From Streptomyces tailanensis (GTDB lineage: Bacteria; Actinomycetota; Actinomycetes; Streptomycetales; Streptomycetaceae), in the NCBI RefSeq assembly GCF_008386495.1, contig NZ_VTHJ01000018.1, positions 1-64,000 of the forward strand: DNA of 64,000 nt, read 5' to 3'. The notes beneath the pieces are model-generated. The model ran no database searches and had not been told where the DNA came from. It saw nothing but the letters and a program-made list of their open reading frames with translations. The position numbers were made by a program, and so were the translations under genes. Of the stretch, positions 6,879-14,802 are shown piece by piece; the stretch's first letter is position 1; each line of letters opens with the position of its first letter.

Positions 6879-8858
6879 ATGAGGCGTAACGGGGCGTCGC
6901 GTACGGCGTTGTGTGTGCGGCGACGTCATGGGGGAGGGGCCACGGTGGGGGGTGCGAGACCTCGTCGCAGCGCTGTCGTCCTGGCGGTGGCGGGCGCGGC
7001 CTTCGGCGTGTTCGTGCTGGTCCTCGTCGCGCCCGACCGGCATCCGGACTCGACGTCGACCCTGTTCTCCGGTGCGGTCGGAGGGCTGTATCTCGGGGCC
7101 GGGCTGCTGGCGCGGTGGCGGCGGCCGGACAACGCGGTCGGGCTGCTGATGCTGCTCGTGGGCATCGGATGGTTCGCCGAGGACCTGCAGATCTCCACCG
7201 ACCCGGCCGTGCACACCGTCGGACTGTTCCTGCGCTCCGCCTCCAGCGGCTTCCTCATCCCGTTGTTGCTGGTCTTCCCCGACGGACGGCTGCGGCGTAC
7301 GCGACCACAGGAAGGCGCGGGGGCGGCGGCCGTGATGGACCGGCGTACGCGTCCGGTGGCGGCGGCCCTGGTCGACCGGACGCTCGTGGTCGCGGGGTGT
7401 GTGGTGGCCTTCCTCCTCGTACCGGTCAGCGTGTTCTTCCACGCGTCCGTGACTCCCAACCTGCTGCTCCTGCACCCCGTTCCGGATCTGCACGAGGCGG
7501 TCGAGGCCGTGCAGTTCGTGATGAGCGGGGCGGTGGTGGCCGTCCTCGGCTGGCGCTGGGCGACCGCCACGCCACCGGCCCGCCGGGTGCTCGCACCCCT
7601 CCTCGTCGTCGGGGTGGTGGGCGCCCTGGCCTCCGGGCTCGACGGGGCGCTCGGCTCGGCGAGGGAGTGGTCCCACACGCCGCTCCTCACGGTCGCCCAT
7701 CTGACGGTCCTGCTGCTGCCGCCGGCCTTCCTGGCGGGAGTGTGGCGAGTACGGCTGGGCCGTACGGCCGTGGCGGAACTGCTGCGTGGGATGCCGCTCG
7801 CCTCCCGGGCGGAGCTGCGCGAGGCGTTGGCCGTGGCGCTCGGCGACCGTTCGCTCCAGGTGGGCTTCCCCGCGCCCGACGGTGACGGTTACGTCGACAC
7901 CGGGGGCCGGACGCTGTCCGTACCGCCGGGGCGGCAGGCCACCGACCTGGTGCGCGACGGCCGGCGGGTGGGCGTCCTCGTCCACGACCCGGCGCTGCGC
8001 GAGGACCGGTACGTCCTGGAGGCGGTCGTCTCCGCGGCGGCGCTGGAGCTCGACAACCAGGCCCTCGTCGCCGAGCTGCGCGCGTCCCGCCGGCGGGTCA
8101 TCGAGGCCGGCGACGAGCAACGGCGGGAGGTGGAGCGGGCACTGCACGACGGCGCCCAGCAGAAGTTCATCAACCTGGGCTTCCAGCTGCGGCTCGCGCG
8201 GCGACGCCTCGACGGCCACGCGGTGGGCGGTGTGGGGGGTGGTGCGGTGGGTGGAACGGCGGACGGTGCGGTGGGTGGTGCCGAGCTGGCCGGGATGCTG
8301 GACGACGCGCTCGCCACGCTGGAGCAGGGCCACGCCGAACTGCGGGTCGCGGCCCGGGGCATCCACCCCGTGGTGCTGAGCGAGGCCGGACTCGTACCCG
8401 CGCTGCGCTCGCTCGCCTCCGACCTGCCCCTGCCCGTCGACCTCCACGCCACCGGGCTCCCGCCGCTGCCCGAACCGATCGAACTCACCGCGTACTACGT
8501 GGTGAAGGAGGCGATCAGCAACGTGCTCAAGCACGCCGACGCCGAGACGGTCCGCGTCGACCTGCGCCATGACGAGGGCCTGCTCCGGATCGACGTCACC
8601 GACGACGGCGTCGGCGGAGCCGACCCGGCGGGCGGCGGCACGGGGCTCCTCGGACTGCGGCACCGGGTGAGCGCGTACGACGGCCGACTCGTCGTGCGCA
8701 GCGAACCCGGCGCCGGGTCGGTCGTGTCGGTGACGCTGCCCACGGGCACAGTGATCGGCGGAGAAGCCGAAGCAGGCGAAGCCGTCAGAGAAGGCGGAGA
8801 AGGCCGAGAAGAGGAAGGGGTGGGCCGGGGTGGCGCTGCGTATCGTGCTGGCCGATGA
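6879..8858 (+). CDS. Membrane histidine kinase, HisKA_3 (NarL-partner) type
   Basis: The 659-aa protein has an N-terminal half with about seven membrane segments (AVVLAVAGAAFGVFVLVLVA, VVAGCVVAFLLVPVSVFF and others), then a GAF-like stretch. The HisKA_3 box is EVERALHDGAQQ with H423 as phosphoacceptor, followed by a HATPase domain (VVKEAISNVLKHA, VTDDGVGG, TGLLGLRHRV). A Gly/Val-rich insertion (VGGVGGGAVGG) sits between dimerisation helices. The ATG at 6879 has GAGG just upstream. The 3' end overlaps the response regulator by 29 nt, so the pair is cotranslated. The signal is unknown; the membrane half suggests an envelope cue. Confidence 0.85.
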   Translation: MRRNGASRTALCVRRRHGGGATVGGARPRRSAVVLAVAGAAFGVFVLVLVAPDRHPDSTSTLFSGAVGGLYLGAGLLARWRRPDNAVGLLMLLVGIGWFAEDLQISTDPAVHTVGLFLRSASSGFLIPLLLVFPDGRLRRTRPQEGAGAAAVMDRRTRPVAAALVDRTLVVAGCVVAFLLVPVSVFFHASVTPNLLLLHPVPDLHEAVEAVQFVMSGAVVAVLGWRWATATPPARRVLAPLLVVGVVGALASGLDGALGSAREWSHTPLLTVAHLTVLLLPPAFLAGVWRVRLGRTAVAELLRGMPLASRAELREALAVALGDRSLQVGFPAPDGDGYVDTGGRTLSVPPGRQATDLVRDGRRVGVLVHDPALREDRYVLEAVVSAAALELDNQALVAELRASRRRVIEAGDEQRREVERALHDGAQQKFINLGFQLRLARRRLDGHAVGGVGGGAVGGTADGAVGGAELAGMLDDALATLEQGHAELRVAARGIHPVVLSEAGLVPALRSLASDLPLPVDLHATGLPPLPEPIELTAYYVVKEAISNVLKHADAETVRVDLRHDEGLLRIDVTDDGVGGADPAGGGTGLLGLRHRVSAYDGRLVVRSEPGAGSVVSVTLPTGTVIGGEAEAGEAVREGGEGREEEGVGRGGAAYRAGR

Positions 8859-9504
8859 CGACCCGGTGTACCTGCTGGGGCTGATGGCCATCCTGGAGGG
8901 CGAGGGCCACGAGATCGCCGCGCGGGCCCGGGACGCGCGGGAACTGCGGGCCGCGGTCCCGGACACCCTCCCCGACCTCGCAGTGATCGACATCCGCATG
9001 CCGCCCACCCACCGGCTGGACGGTCTCGACGCGGCGCTGGACATCCGCCGCTCCCATCCGGCCGTGGGCATCCTGCTGTTGTCCAAATACGTCGAGCCGA
9101 CCCATCTGCGGCGGTTGCTGGAGGCCGGCGCCGACCCCGGTACGGGCGGCGTCGGCTACCAGCTCAAGGGGCGTGTCACCGGGGCCGACTTCGTCACCGA
9201 CGTCGTCCATCGGGTCGCCGCGGGCCGGTACGCGATCGACGAGGACATCCAGCGGGCCCTCTACAGCAGCCCCCGCAAACGCGCACGCCTCGACGGCCTG
9301 ACCGACCAGCACCGCAAGGTGCTCCACCTCATGGCGGAAGGCCTGTCCAACTCGGCCATCGCCGCGAAACTCTCGGTCAACACGAAGACCGTGGAGGGCT
9401 ACGTCAACATCATCTTCGCCCAGCTGGGGCTGCCGTCGGACGCGGGCAAGGAGTACGACCGCCGGGTGCGCGCGGTGCTGATGTATCTGGACTCCGACGG
9501 CTGA
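8830..9504 (+). CDS. NarL/LuxR-family response regulator
   Basis: The GTG-started 224-aa regulator has a receiver domain (ADDDP acidic pair; phosphoacceptor D in DLAVIDIRMPP; conserved Lys in YQLKGRV) and a C-terminal LuxR helix-turn-helix (HRKVLHLMAEGLSNSAIAAK then VNTKTVEGYV). A short GADPGTGG insertion precedes the switch lysine. It overlaps the 3' end of the histidine kinase gene, so it is the cognate partner. Targets are unknown; the neighbouring DUF6777 lipoprotein 165 bp downstream and its palindromic leader are plausible candidates. Confidence 0.9.
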   Translation: MALRIVLADDDPVYLLGLMAILEGEGHEIAARARDARELRAAVPDTLPDLAVIDIRMPPTHRLDGLDAALDIRRSHPAVGILLLSKYVEPTHLRRLLEAGADPGTGGVGYQLKGRVTGADFVTDVVHRVAAGRYAIDEDIQRALYSSPRKRARLDGLTDQHRKVLHLMAEGLSNSAIAAKLSVNTKTVEGYVNIIFAQLGLPSDAGKEYDRRVRAVLMYLDSDG

Positions 9505-9611
9505 GCCGGTCCGCGCTGGTGTGTGCGCCCGTGTGGGCACGGGGATTTCCGGGCGTGCGGGACCCGTGTCGGCACCGTGGGCACGCCCCCGGCGCGCGCC
9601 CAGACTGGCGT

Positions 9612-9641
9612 GACCGCGCTCGTCGGCCGACGAGCGCGGTC
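9612..9641. promoter_or_regulatory. Perfect 30-nt palindrome upstream of the lipoprotein gene
   Basis: The arms GACCGCGCTCGTCGG and CCGACGAGCGCGGTC form a perfect 15+15 inverted repeat with no loop, 107 nt after the response regulator stop and 27 nt before the lipoprotein ATG. No T-tract follows, so a classical terminator is less likely than an operator or an mRNA hairpin in the leader. Confidence 0.5.
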
Positions 9642-9668
9642 AGGTCCGGAAGGAGCCCAAGGACGATC

Positions 9669-10919
9669 ATGAAACGGGTACGGGGGATACGGGGACCGCG
9701 GGGAAATCGGGGACCGCGGGGGATTCGGGGGACAGGGCTCGCGCTCGTGGTCGTCCTGGCCGTCGTCAGCGTGATGACGACGGGGTGCGCCATGTTCGGC
9801 AAGGTCGCGGTACGGGCCGTTGCCCGCGGCGTGCCGTCCGCGGCGCCCTTCTTCAAGCAGGCGCTCGCACTCGGCGCGGACGTCGCCGTCGGCAGCGCGC
9901 TCTCCCGCAGGGGAGGGGAGAAGCGGGGCGGCGACGCCGGGCTGTACGGGGGGACGCGGAACCCCCTGCAATGCGACAGGGACAAGCTCGTCGAGTTCCT
10001 GCGGAAGCCGGAGAACCGCAAGAAGGCCGAGCAGTGGGCCGAGATCAAGGGCCTCGGCGGCGTCGACGAGATCGCCGGCTACGTGGAGAAGTTGACGCCC
10101 GTGCTGCTGCGCGGCGACACCCTGGTCAAGAACCACGACTACAAGAAGGGCAAGGCGATCCCGTTCGACGCCCTGCTCGAAGCCGGCATCGCAGTCCTGG
10201 TCGACCAGTTCGGGGAACCGGCCGTGCAGTGCAGCTGCGGCAACCCGCTGAGCGCCTTCGGCCACGACATCGCCGACGCCGACGTCGAGTTCGACGGCGA
10301 CAACAAGAAGTGGGAGTCGTACGACGCGAAGAAGGTGGCCAAGGTCAAGCCGGCGCCGAAGACCGCCGAGGTCGAGAAGTACGAGCTCGTCAACGTCGAG
10401 AAACCGTCCACCGGGCTGGCCCGGGAGGCGGGTTCGGACGGCAGTGAGGACGAGGTGCTGCCGGAGGCGCCGGTCGAGGAGCCGGGTGAGGAGACGGTCG
10501 CGGACCCCTCCGATCTGACCTCCGCTCCGTCGACGGGAGAACCGACGCCGGACGACGTCACCGCCGCCGAGGTCCCGGAGGTCACGGGCCAACTCGCCGA
10601 GGACGCACGGCAGTTCCTGGAGGACCAGGGCTTCCAGGTCGTGATCCTCGCCGAGTCCACCGGCACGGCCCCACCCGGCACGATCATCCGCCAGACCCCG
10701 GAGCCCCACGCACCGCCTCCGGCCGACGGCATGATCACGCTGATCATGGAGGAGGTCCCGACCGAGCCGACCGAGCCGCCCACCGGCCCGATCGACCCGC
10801 CCACCGCCCCGCCTGTGACCGGGGGTTCCACGGGAGAGACCGACGGCACCGGCGAGGAGGGGGGCACGGGGCAGGACGGCGGCACCGACACCGGTACGTT
10901 CGGCTTCGGCGGTACGTGA
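9669..10919 (+). CDS. DUF6777/PASTA-like lipoprotein
   Basis: The 416-aa protein has a basic, collagen-like N-terminus (RGIRGPRGNRGPRGIRG), a hydrophobic segment and a lipobox MTTGC with C40, so it should be lipid-anchored. The central region (residues about 97-200) has NPLQCDRDKLVEFL, VEKLTPVLLRGDTLVKNHDY and QCSCGNP, the pattern of DUF6777, which often precedes PASTA. A PASTA-like repeat (AAEVPEVTGQLAEDARQFL then TAPPGTIIRQTPEP) follows, then a Pro/Thr/Gly-rich tail. PASTA domains bind peptidoglycan fragments. The ATG at 9669 has GGAAGGAG upstream. A strong hairpin follows the gene. Confidence 0.75.
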   Translation: MKRVRGIRGPRGNRGPRGIRGTGLALVVVLAVVSVMTTGCAMFGKVAVRAVARGVPSAAPFFKQALALGADVAVGSALSRRGGEKRGGDAGLYGGTRNPLQCDRDKLVEFLRKPENRKKAEQWAEIKGLGGVDEIAGYVEKLTPVLLRGDTLVKNHDYKKGKAIPFDALLEAGIAVLVDQFGEPAVQCSCGNPLSAFGHDIADADVEFDGDNKKWESYDAKKVAKVKPAPKTAEVEKYELVNVEKPSTGLAREAGSDGSEDEVLPEAPVEEPGEETVADPSDLTSAPSTGEPTPDDVTAAEVPEVTGQLAEDARQFLEDQGFQVVILAESTGTAPPGTIIRQTPEPHAPPPADGMITLIMEEVPTEPTEPPTGPIDPPTAPPVTGGSTGETDGTGEEGGTGQDGGTDTGTFGFGGT

Positions 10920-10941
10920 CCGGGGGGGCGGACGTGACGAG

Positions 10942-10988
10942 CGGTGCTGTGCCCGGACCGGCAAGGGGGCGGCCCGGGCACGGCACCG
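10942..10988. terminator. Long hairpin between convergent genes, probable bidirectional terminator
   Basis: CGGTGCTGTGCCCGG (10942-10956) pairs with CCGGGCACGGCACCG (10974-10988), 15 bp with one G-T pair, around a 17-nt loop. It lies between the lipoprotein stop (10919) and the gvpK stop (11005), so it can end transcription from both sides. There is no T-run, which is usual for Streptomyces terminators. Confidence 0.7.
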
Positions 10989-11004
10989 CACGGGCCGGTG
11001 GATG

Positions 11005-11412
11005 TCAGGGCGGCAGCAGCGTGCCCAGTGGGCCGAGGTCGAGGTTGAGGTCCTCCAGGGTCAGGCCGTAGCGGTCGCACAGTTCGGTCATCCGGTCGTG
11101 GAGGACCATCAGGGTCATGCCGAGCCGTTCTTCCTGCTCCTCGGTCAGATCACCCTGGTCCACCCGGTGCAGGGCCTGCCGCTCCATCAGCTGGCGCAAC
11201 AACTCCACGATGGTGAGGACCAACCGGACGAGATCCCGCTCGACCGTGTCGGGATCGGTGCGCAGACGACGCGCGACGGCCTCGCCGCGGCCGGTGGGCG
11301 GCGGGGTGACGTCCTCCGGCCGCGCGGGCAGCAACGAGAACGCCCGGCTCGCGGCCTCGGCCACCTCGCGGAGCCGGTCGACGTGCGGGCCGTCAGACGG
11401 GGGCGTCGCCAT
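11005..11412 (-). CDS. gvpK: Gas vesicle protein GvpK
   Basis: The 135-aa protein matches GvpK: VERDLVRLVLTIVELLRQLM, then a segment with ALHRVDQGDLTEEQEERLG, and a C-terminal DRMTELCDRYGLTLEDLNLD. GvpK is an accessory protein needed for gas vesicle assembly. I use the ATG at 11412, which has GAGGG six bases upstream; it lies inside the end of gvpS (20-nt overlap), so the genes are coupled. It is the last gene of the cluster, followed by the hairpin at 10942-10988. Confidence 0.9.
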   Translation of the reverse strand: MATPPSDGPHVDRLREVAEAASRAFSLLPARPEDVTPPPTGRGEAVARRLRTDPDTVERDLVRLVLTIVELLRQLMERQALHRVDQGDLTEEQEERLGMTLMVLHDRMTELCDRYGLTLEDLNLDLGPLGTLLPP

Positions 11413-11650
11413 GGCCGCCCTCACCTGAGTGCGCCCGCTCGGCCAGGACAGGGGCCCACTGCTCCTCCATCTGCTCGCGGACGGAGACGATCACCGCGCG
11501 CAGTGAGATCCGCACCAGATCGATGTCCGCGATGCTCAGCACGAGATCCCCGGTGAGCACGACCCCACCGCTCAGCAGCCGGTCGAGCAGATCGATCAGC
11601 GCCACCTGCCGCCCGCTGATCGGGCGGTCGTAGTCGTCGTAAGGGCTCAT
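11393..11650 (-). CDS. gvpS: GvpA-like gas vesicle protein GvpS
   Basis: The 85-aa protein has the GvpA/J fold: QVALIDLLDRLLSGGVVLTG followed by DLVLSIADIDLVRISLRAVI. A short helical tail follows, in which GvpS departs from GvpA. In Streptomyces the gvpS product is a GvpA paralogue thought to cap or modify the shell. The ATG at 11650 overlaps the stop of the 19-codon mini-ORF by four bases, which itself overlaps gvpJ, so translation can pass through all three. gvpK overlaps its 3' end. Confidence 0.85.
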   Translation of the reverse strand: MSPYDDYDRPISGRQVALIDLLDRLLSGGVVLTGDLVLSIADIDLVRISLRAVIVSVREQMEEQWAPVLAERAHSGEGGHGDAPV

Positions 11651-11706
11651 CGGCTCCCGCCCTCGTACATCCTCGTACGTCCTCGTACGTCGTCGTGCGG
11701 GCTCAT
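11647..11706 (-). CDS. 19-codon mini-ORF coupling gvpJ to gvpS
   Basis: An ATGA overlap with the gvpJ stop opens an ORF of 19 codons (MSPHDDVRGRTRMYEGGSR) that ends in another ATGA overlap with gvpS. Its start, with GGGAGCCG before ATGAGCCC and then ACGACGAC, repeats the start of gvpS almost exactly, and GTACGAGGAC-like 10-nt units occur three times between. In S. coelicolor gvpL sits between gvpJ and gvpS, from memory. The mini-ORF may be a duplication of the gvpS start or a deletion scar. Whether the peptide matters is unknown. Confidence 0.5.
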   Translation of the reverse strand: MSPHDDVRGRTRMYEGGSR

Positions 11707-12218
11707 CGGCTCCCGTCCTCGGCGTCCGCGACCTTGCGCCGCTTGCGTCGCGGCTCCGCCGGCCGGGACTCCGTACGGCGCTCCTCGCGCGGCGCCGCAC
11801 GGGGCTTGCGGTCGGGGTCACGGGAGCGGCGGGGCTCGGCCGATTCCGGTGCGGACAGCTCCGCCGGGGAGTCCGCGACGCGGCTGCGGAGTTCCCTCAC
11901 CTCGGCTCGGAGGCGCTCGTTCTGCTCTTCGAGGGAGCGGCGGCCGTCGGCGCGGGACGCGCGGGACGAGAGGGCGGGATCGTGCTCCCACCAGTCGATG
12001 CCGATCTCCTTGGCCTTGTCGACGGAAGCCACCAGGAGGCGCAGTTTGATCGTGAGGAGTTCGATGTCGAGCAGGTTGACCTTGATGTCGCCGACGATGA
12101 CGATGCCCTTGTCGAGCACCCGTTCAAGGATGTCGGCGAGGTTCGCGCTCGACCCCTGACCGCCGTACGGAGTGAAGGCCCGCGACGGCGTCGGAACGGG
12201 GGCGTCGGGCCGGCTCAC
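11703..12218 (-). CDS. gvpJ: Gas vesicle structural/accessory protein GvpJ
   Basis: The 171-aa protein has a GvpA-type core (about residues 25-75): SSANLADILERVLDKGIVIV, then GDIKVNLLDIELLTIKLRLL and VASVDKAKEIGIDWWE. A basic, Ser/Arg/Pro-rich, partly coiled tail follows (LEEQNERLRAEVRELRSRV). The VDKA..GIDWWE extension separates GvpJ from GvpA. It is a minor shell component or nucleator at the tips. GTG start at 12218 overlaps the gvpZ stop by 4 nt. Confidence 0.85.
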   Translation of the reverse strand: MSRPDAPVPTPSRAFTPYGGQGSSANLADILERVLDKGIVIVGDIKVNLLDIELLTIKLRLLVASVDKAKEIGIDWWEHDPALSSRASRADGRRSLEEQNERLRAEVRELRSRVADSPAELSAPESAEPRRSRDPDRKPRAAPREERRTESRPAEPRRKRRKVADAEDGSR

Positions 12219-13183
12219 GGCGAACTCGACCTCGTCTCCCCGCGCCCCTCGCGTTCCTCGCCTTCCTCGTCCTCCTCCCAGTCGCCCTCCTCGGCGTCGT
12301 ATGCCTCCTCGTCCTGCTCGTCTTCCTCTCCCCCGTCTCCCTCGTCCTCCTCGTCGTACTGGTCCTTCTCGTCCTCGTCCTCGTACGCGTCCTCGGGCTC
12401 CTCCTCGTCGGCCTCGGGCTCCTCCTCGGACGCCTCCGGCTCGCTGACCTCTCCCTCGTGGATCTCCCCGCGCCAGCCGCCCGTGGCCTCTCCGCGCATC
12501 ATGACGAACGTGCGGTAGAGCTTCAGGTCGAGGCGGGCGCGGCGGCCCTGGGCGCGCACCAGGCTCCCCGCCTTCTCGACCACTCCCTTGGGGAAGTACT
12601 CAAGGACGAGCAGCACCTTGGTGAGGTTCTCGCCGAGCGGGTGGAAGGTGACGACGCCCTTGGTGGTGGCCTTGTCGCCCTCGGACGTCCAGGCGATGCG
12701 CTCGTCGGGCACCTGTTCGGTGATGTTCCCGCGCCAGTGCCGGCTCGCTTTGCCGATCTTGACGTGCCACTGGGTGGTGGTGTCGTCCTCCTGCTCGACG
12801 CTCTCCACGCCCTTGGCGAACCGCTCGAAGTCCTGGAACTGCGTCCACTGGTCATACGCCACGCGCACCGGGACACCCACGTCGATGTCCTCGATGATGG
12901 TGTGCTCCCGGCCGGTGCCGCCCTCGGGTTCCTTGCCGTGCCTCTTGCCGGCGACGTCCATGGCCTTGCCCGTGACGCCCTTCGCCTTGTCCACCAGCGC
13001 GTCCTTGGCGTGGGACGCGGTCGACGTCAGTCCCGCCGCGCGGGCCTCGCTCAGCTTGCGCGCTCCCTCGCCCAGGCCGTGGCCCACACCCTGCAGCATC
13101 AGCGCCACCCGGGCCTCGATGTACTCCTCCAGCTCCTCCCTCAGCCGGACCGTGGCGGGGTTCGCCGTCTTGCCCTCAGCCAT
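12215..13183 (-). CDS. gvpZ: Gas vesicle cluster protein GvpZ, SRPBCC (START-like) domain
   Basis: The 322-aa protein begins with a helical segment (VRLREELEEYIEARVALMLQ), then a Polyketide_cyc2/SRPBCC domain (HTIIEDIDVGVPVRVAYDQW, FAKGVESVEQ, WRGNITEQVPDERIAW), and ends in an extremely Glu/Asp-rich tail of about 75 residues. SRPBCC proteins bind hydrophobic ligands. In the S. coelicolor gvp1 cluster, from memory, an equivalent gene is named gvpZ. The ATG at 13183 overlaps gvpY by 8 nt. The role in vesicle formation is unknown; the acidic tail could interact with the basic tails of GvpY or GvpJ. Confidence 0.75.
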   Translation of the reverse strand: MAEGKTANPATVRLREELEEYIEARVALMLQGVGHGLGEGARKLSEARAAGLTSTASHAKDALVDKAKGVTGKAMDVAGKRHGKEPEGGTGREHTIIEDIDVGVPVRVAYDQWTQFQDFERFAKGVESVEQEDDTTTQWHVKIGKASRHWRGNITEQVPDERIAWTSEGDKATTKGVVTFHPLGENLTKVLLVLEYFPKGVVEKAGSLVRAQGRRARLDLKLYRTFVMMRGEATGGWRGEIHEGEVSEPEASEEEPEADEEEPEDAYEDEDEKDQYDEEDEGDGGEEDEQDEEAYDAEEGDWEEDEEGEEREGRGETRSSSP

Positions 13184-13649
13184 CGTCCTGCTCCTGCCTC
13201 CTCGACCGTGTGGAGCTGCCGCTCTTCGAGCGGCTCGCGGCGGCGGTCTTCTTCCTCGGGCGGGATTCACTCTTCCGCTCGGACCCGCTCCGGTCCTTCT
13301 CGCCCTCGTCCTCGACCTTGCCTTCGCCCTTGTCCTCGGCCTTGCCCTCCCCCTCCCCTTGCGCCCGCTCCCGCAGTTCCGCGGTGCGGCCGTGCAGGGT
13401 CCCGGCCAGGCTGTCGGCCTTGGCCGTCAGTACGGAGGTCGCCGCCGCCTTGCTCGCGTCCGTCAGCTCGGTGCGCACCTGGTGGGTGACGTCGCTGAGG
13501 AACTGTGAGTCGAGCGCCTTGCCGAGCTGTCCGGGCCTGACCTTGGATCCGGCCAGCATCGCGCCCACGCCGAGGGCGAGCTTGGCCTTCTTCGTCCGCC
13601 CCAGCAGATAACCGCCCAGGACGGCCGCGCCGATCGTGGCGTTGTTCAT
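13176..13649 (-). CDS. gvpY: Gas vesicle cluster protein GvpY
   Basis: The 157-aa protein starts with a glycine-rich hydrophobic stretch (ATIGAAVLGGYLLGRTKKAK then LALGVGAMLAG), followed by a helical middle (FLSDVTHQVRTELTDASKAA) and a highly charged Lys/Glu/Ser/Arg tail. It matches the gvpY position between gvpG and gvpZ in Streptomyces. The N-terminus could insert into a membrane or the vesicle wall; no function is established to my knowledge. The stop overlaps the gvpZ start. Confidence 0.7.
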   Translation of the reverse strand: MNNATIGAAVLGGYLLGRTKKAKLALGVGAMLAGSKVRPGQLGKALDSQFLSDVTHQVRTELTDASKAAATSVLTAKADSLAGTLHGRTAELRERAQGEGEGKAEDKGEGKVEDEGEKDRSGSERKSESRPRKKTAAASRSKSGSSTRSRRQEQDDG

Positions 13650-13692
13650 GATCCTGTCTTCTTTCCGTGCCCACGTTGCGTGCCCACGCGCG

Positions 13693-13956
13693 TCACGAAC
13701 CGGGCGGTGTGTCCTGCTGGAGCCGGTAAGCGCTGATCTCCTCCAGCCGGTGCAGCAACTCCTCCTCGCGCCGCGCGAACTGCTCCTCGTCGATGCGTCC
13801 CTCGGTCCGCGCCCGCTCCAGGTTCACCAGCTCCTCCTGAACGGGGGCGGGGTCGTAGTACTCCTCCTCGGCCGCCTGCCGCACCTTGTCGACCACCCAC
13901 CCGACGCCCCGCACGGGGGCGAACGGAAACGTCAGAATGTTCCCGACCAGTCCCAC
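13693..13956 (-). CDS. gvpG: Gas vesicle protein GvpG
   Basis: The 87-aa protein matches GvpG: LTFPFAPVRGVGWVVDKV, then the helical EEELVNLERARTEGRIDEEQ and FARREEELLHRLEEIS (quoted from VQEELVNLE on). GvpG is a small accessory protein required for vesicle assembly and interacts with GvpF/L. The GTG start at 13956 has GAGGAGG just upstream. It is separated from gvpF by 117 nt that hold a 17-nt tandem repeat array. Confidence 0.85.
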   Translation of the reverse strand: MGLVGNILTFPFAPVRGVGWVVDKVRQAAEEEYYDPAPVQEELVNLERARTEGRIDEEQFARREEELLHRLEEISAYRLQQDTPPGS

Positions 13957-13991
13957 ACCGCCTCCTCACTGAAGCTGTCTTCCGGCCGTCG

Positions 13992-14076
13992 TACGAACCG
14001 GGCCGTGATACGAACCGGGCCGTGATACGAACCGGGCCGTGATACGAACCGGGCCGTGATACGAACCGGACCGTCA
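13992..14076. repeat. 17-nt tandem repeat between gvpF and gvpG
   Basis: The unit TACGAACCGGGCCGTGA occurs five times head to tail (starts 13992, 14009, 14026, 14043, 14060; the last copy has three changes), and a partial sixth unit (TACGAA) runs into the gvpF stop. On the transcribed strand the unit resembles the last codons of gvpF (TTCGTATGA), so it probably arose by slippage there. Seventeen is not a multiple of three. The array lies in the intercistronic mRNA. Confidence 0.85.
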
Positions 14077-14799
14077 TACGAAGCTGTACGGCGGCAGCGG
14101 GCCGCGCAGCCGGAGCTCGGCGTCCTCTCCCAGGCGCGCGTCCAGTTCCCCGCCGGCGCGGGTGAACTCCTCGAACCGTTCGTCCTCCACCAGGAAGGAG
14201 ACGCTCACGAAGTACTGCTGGGACGGCGGGGACACCTTCTCGGCCAGCGCGAACGGCCGCAGCGCGGTGAGGACCTCCTCGGCCAGCGCGGACTGCCGGG
14301 TCTGCACCTCGCCGGCCACGAGCTCGCCGAGGGCGAGGCGGTCCTCGTACGAGCCGCCGCCCTCGCGGATCGACTCGTTCAGCTCCCGGGCCTGCTCGGA
14401 GTCCGCCAGGATGGCACGCAACAGGGTGTCCTCGTCCTGTACGCCCTTGACGTTGAACTCCGCGCACCCCGTGAGCTCGTCGAGGCGCTGGGAGAACGCC
14501 TCGGCCCGCTCCTCCAGCAGGGCGCGCACGGCGTCCTCGTCCGGGGCGACGAACCCGAAGCTCAACGGCAGGATGGCGCCGTCGGCCCACAGCTGTTCCT
14601 GGACCTCGTGGTGCGCCTCCAGATCACGGCGGGCGACCGAGAGGTCCTCGGGGGTCTCGCTGACTACGGCGCTCAGGCCGCCGTCGCTGACCGTGTGCAG
14701 TTCGGCGGGCTCCTCCCCGACCCCCGTGACGTCGTCGAGGTCCAGCGGATGCTCCGCCTTGGTGATCGCGTAGACGTACACCGACATCGGCTCGCTCAC
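14074..14799 (-). CDS. gvpF: Gas vesicle protein GvpF/GvpL family
   Basis: The 241-aa protein matches GvpF/L: SVYVYAITKAEHPLDL near the N-terminus, DGGLSAVVSETPEDLS, a central LPLSFGFVAPDEDAVRALLE, and a C-terminal QQYFVSVSFLVEDERFEEF and LRGPLPPYSFV. GvpF lies at the gas-facing surface and helps recruit GvpA. I take the GTG at 14799, with GGAG of the gvpA stop region upstream; the ATG at 14787 is the alternative. This appears to be the only GvpF/L-type gene in the cluster. Confidence 0.88.
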   Translation of the reverse strand: MSEPMSVYVYAITKAEHPLDLDDVTGVGEEPAELHTVSDGGLSAVVSETPEDLSVARRDLEAHHEVQEQLWADGAILPLSFGFVAPDEDAVRALLEERAEAFSQRLDELTGCAEFNVKGVQDEDTLLRAILADSEQARELNESIREGGGSYEDRLALGELVAGEVQTRQSALAEEVLTALRPFALAEKVSPPSQQYFVSVSFLVEDERFEEFTRAGGELDARLGEDAELRLRGPLPPYSFV

Positions 14800-14802
14800 C
14801 CC

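Noticed and set aside
9399..10991. Minus-strand frame opposite the DUF6777 lipoprotein
   Set aside because: The sense strand has a lipobox and PASTA-like repeat; the antisense frame is a composition artefact.
13992..14076. Possible CRISPR-like array
   Set aside because: The 17-nt units are contiguous with no spacers and there are no cas genes; it is a simple tandem repeat.
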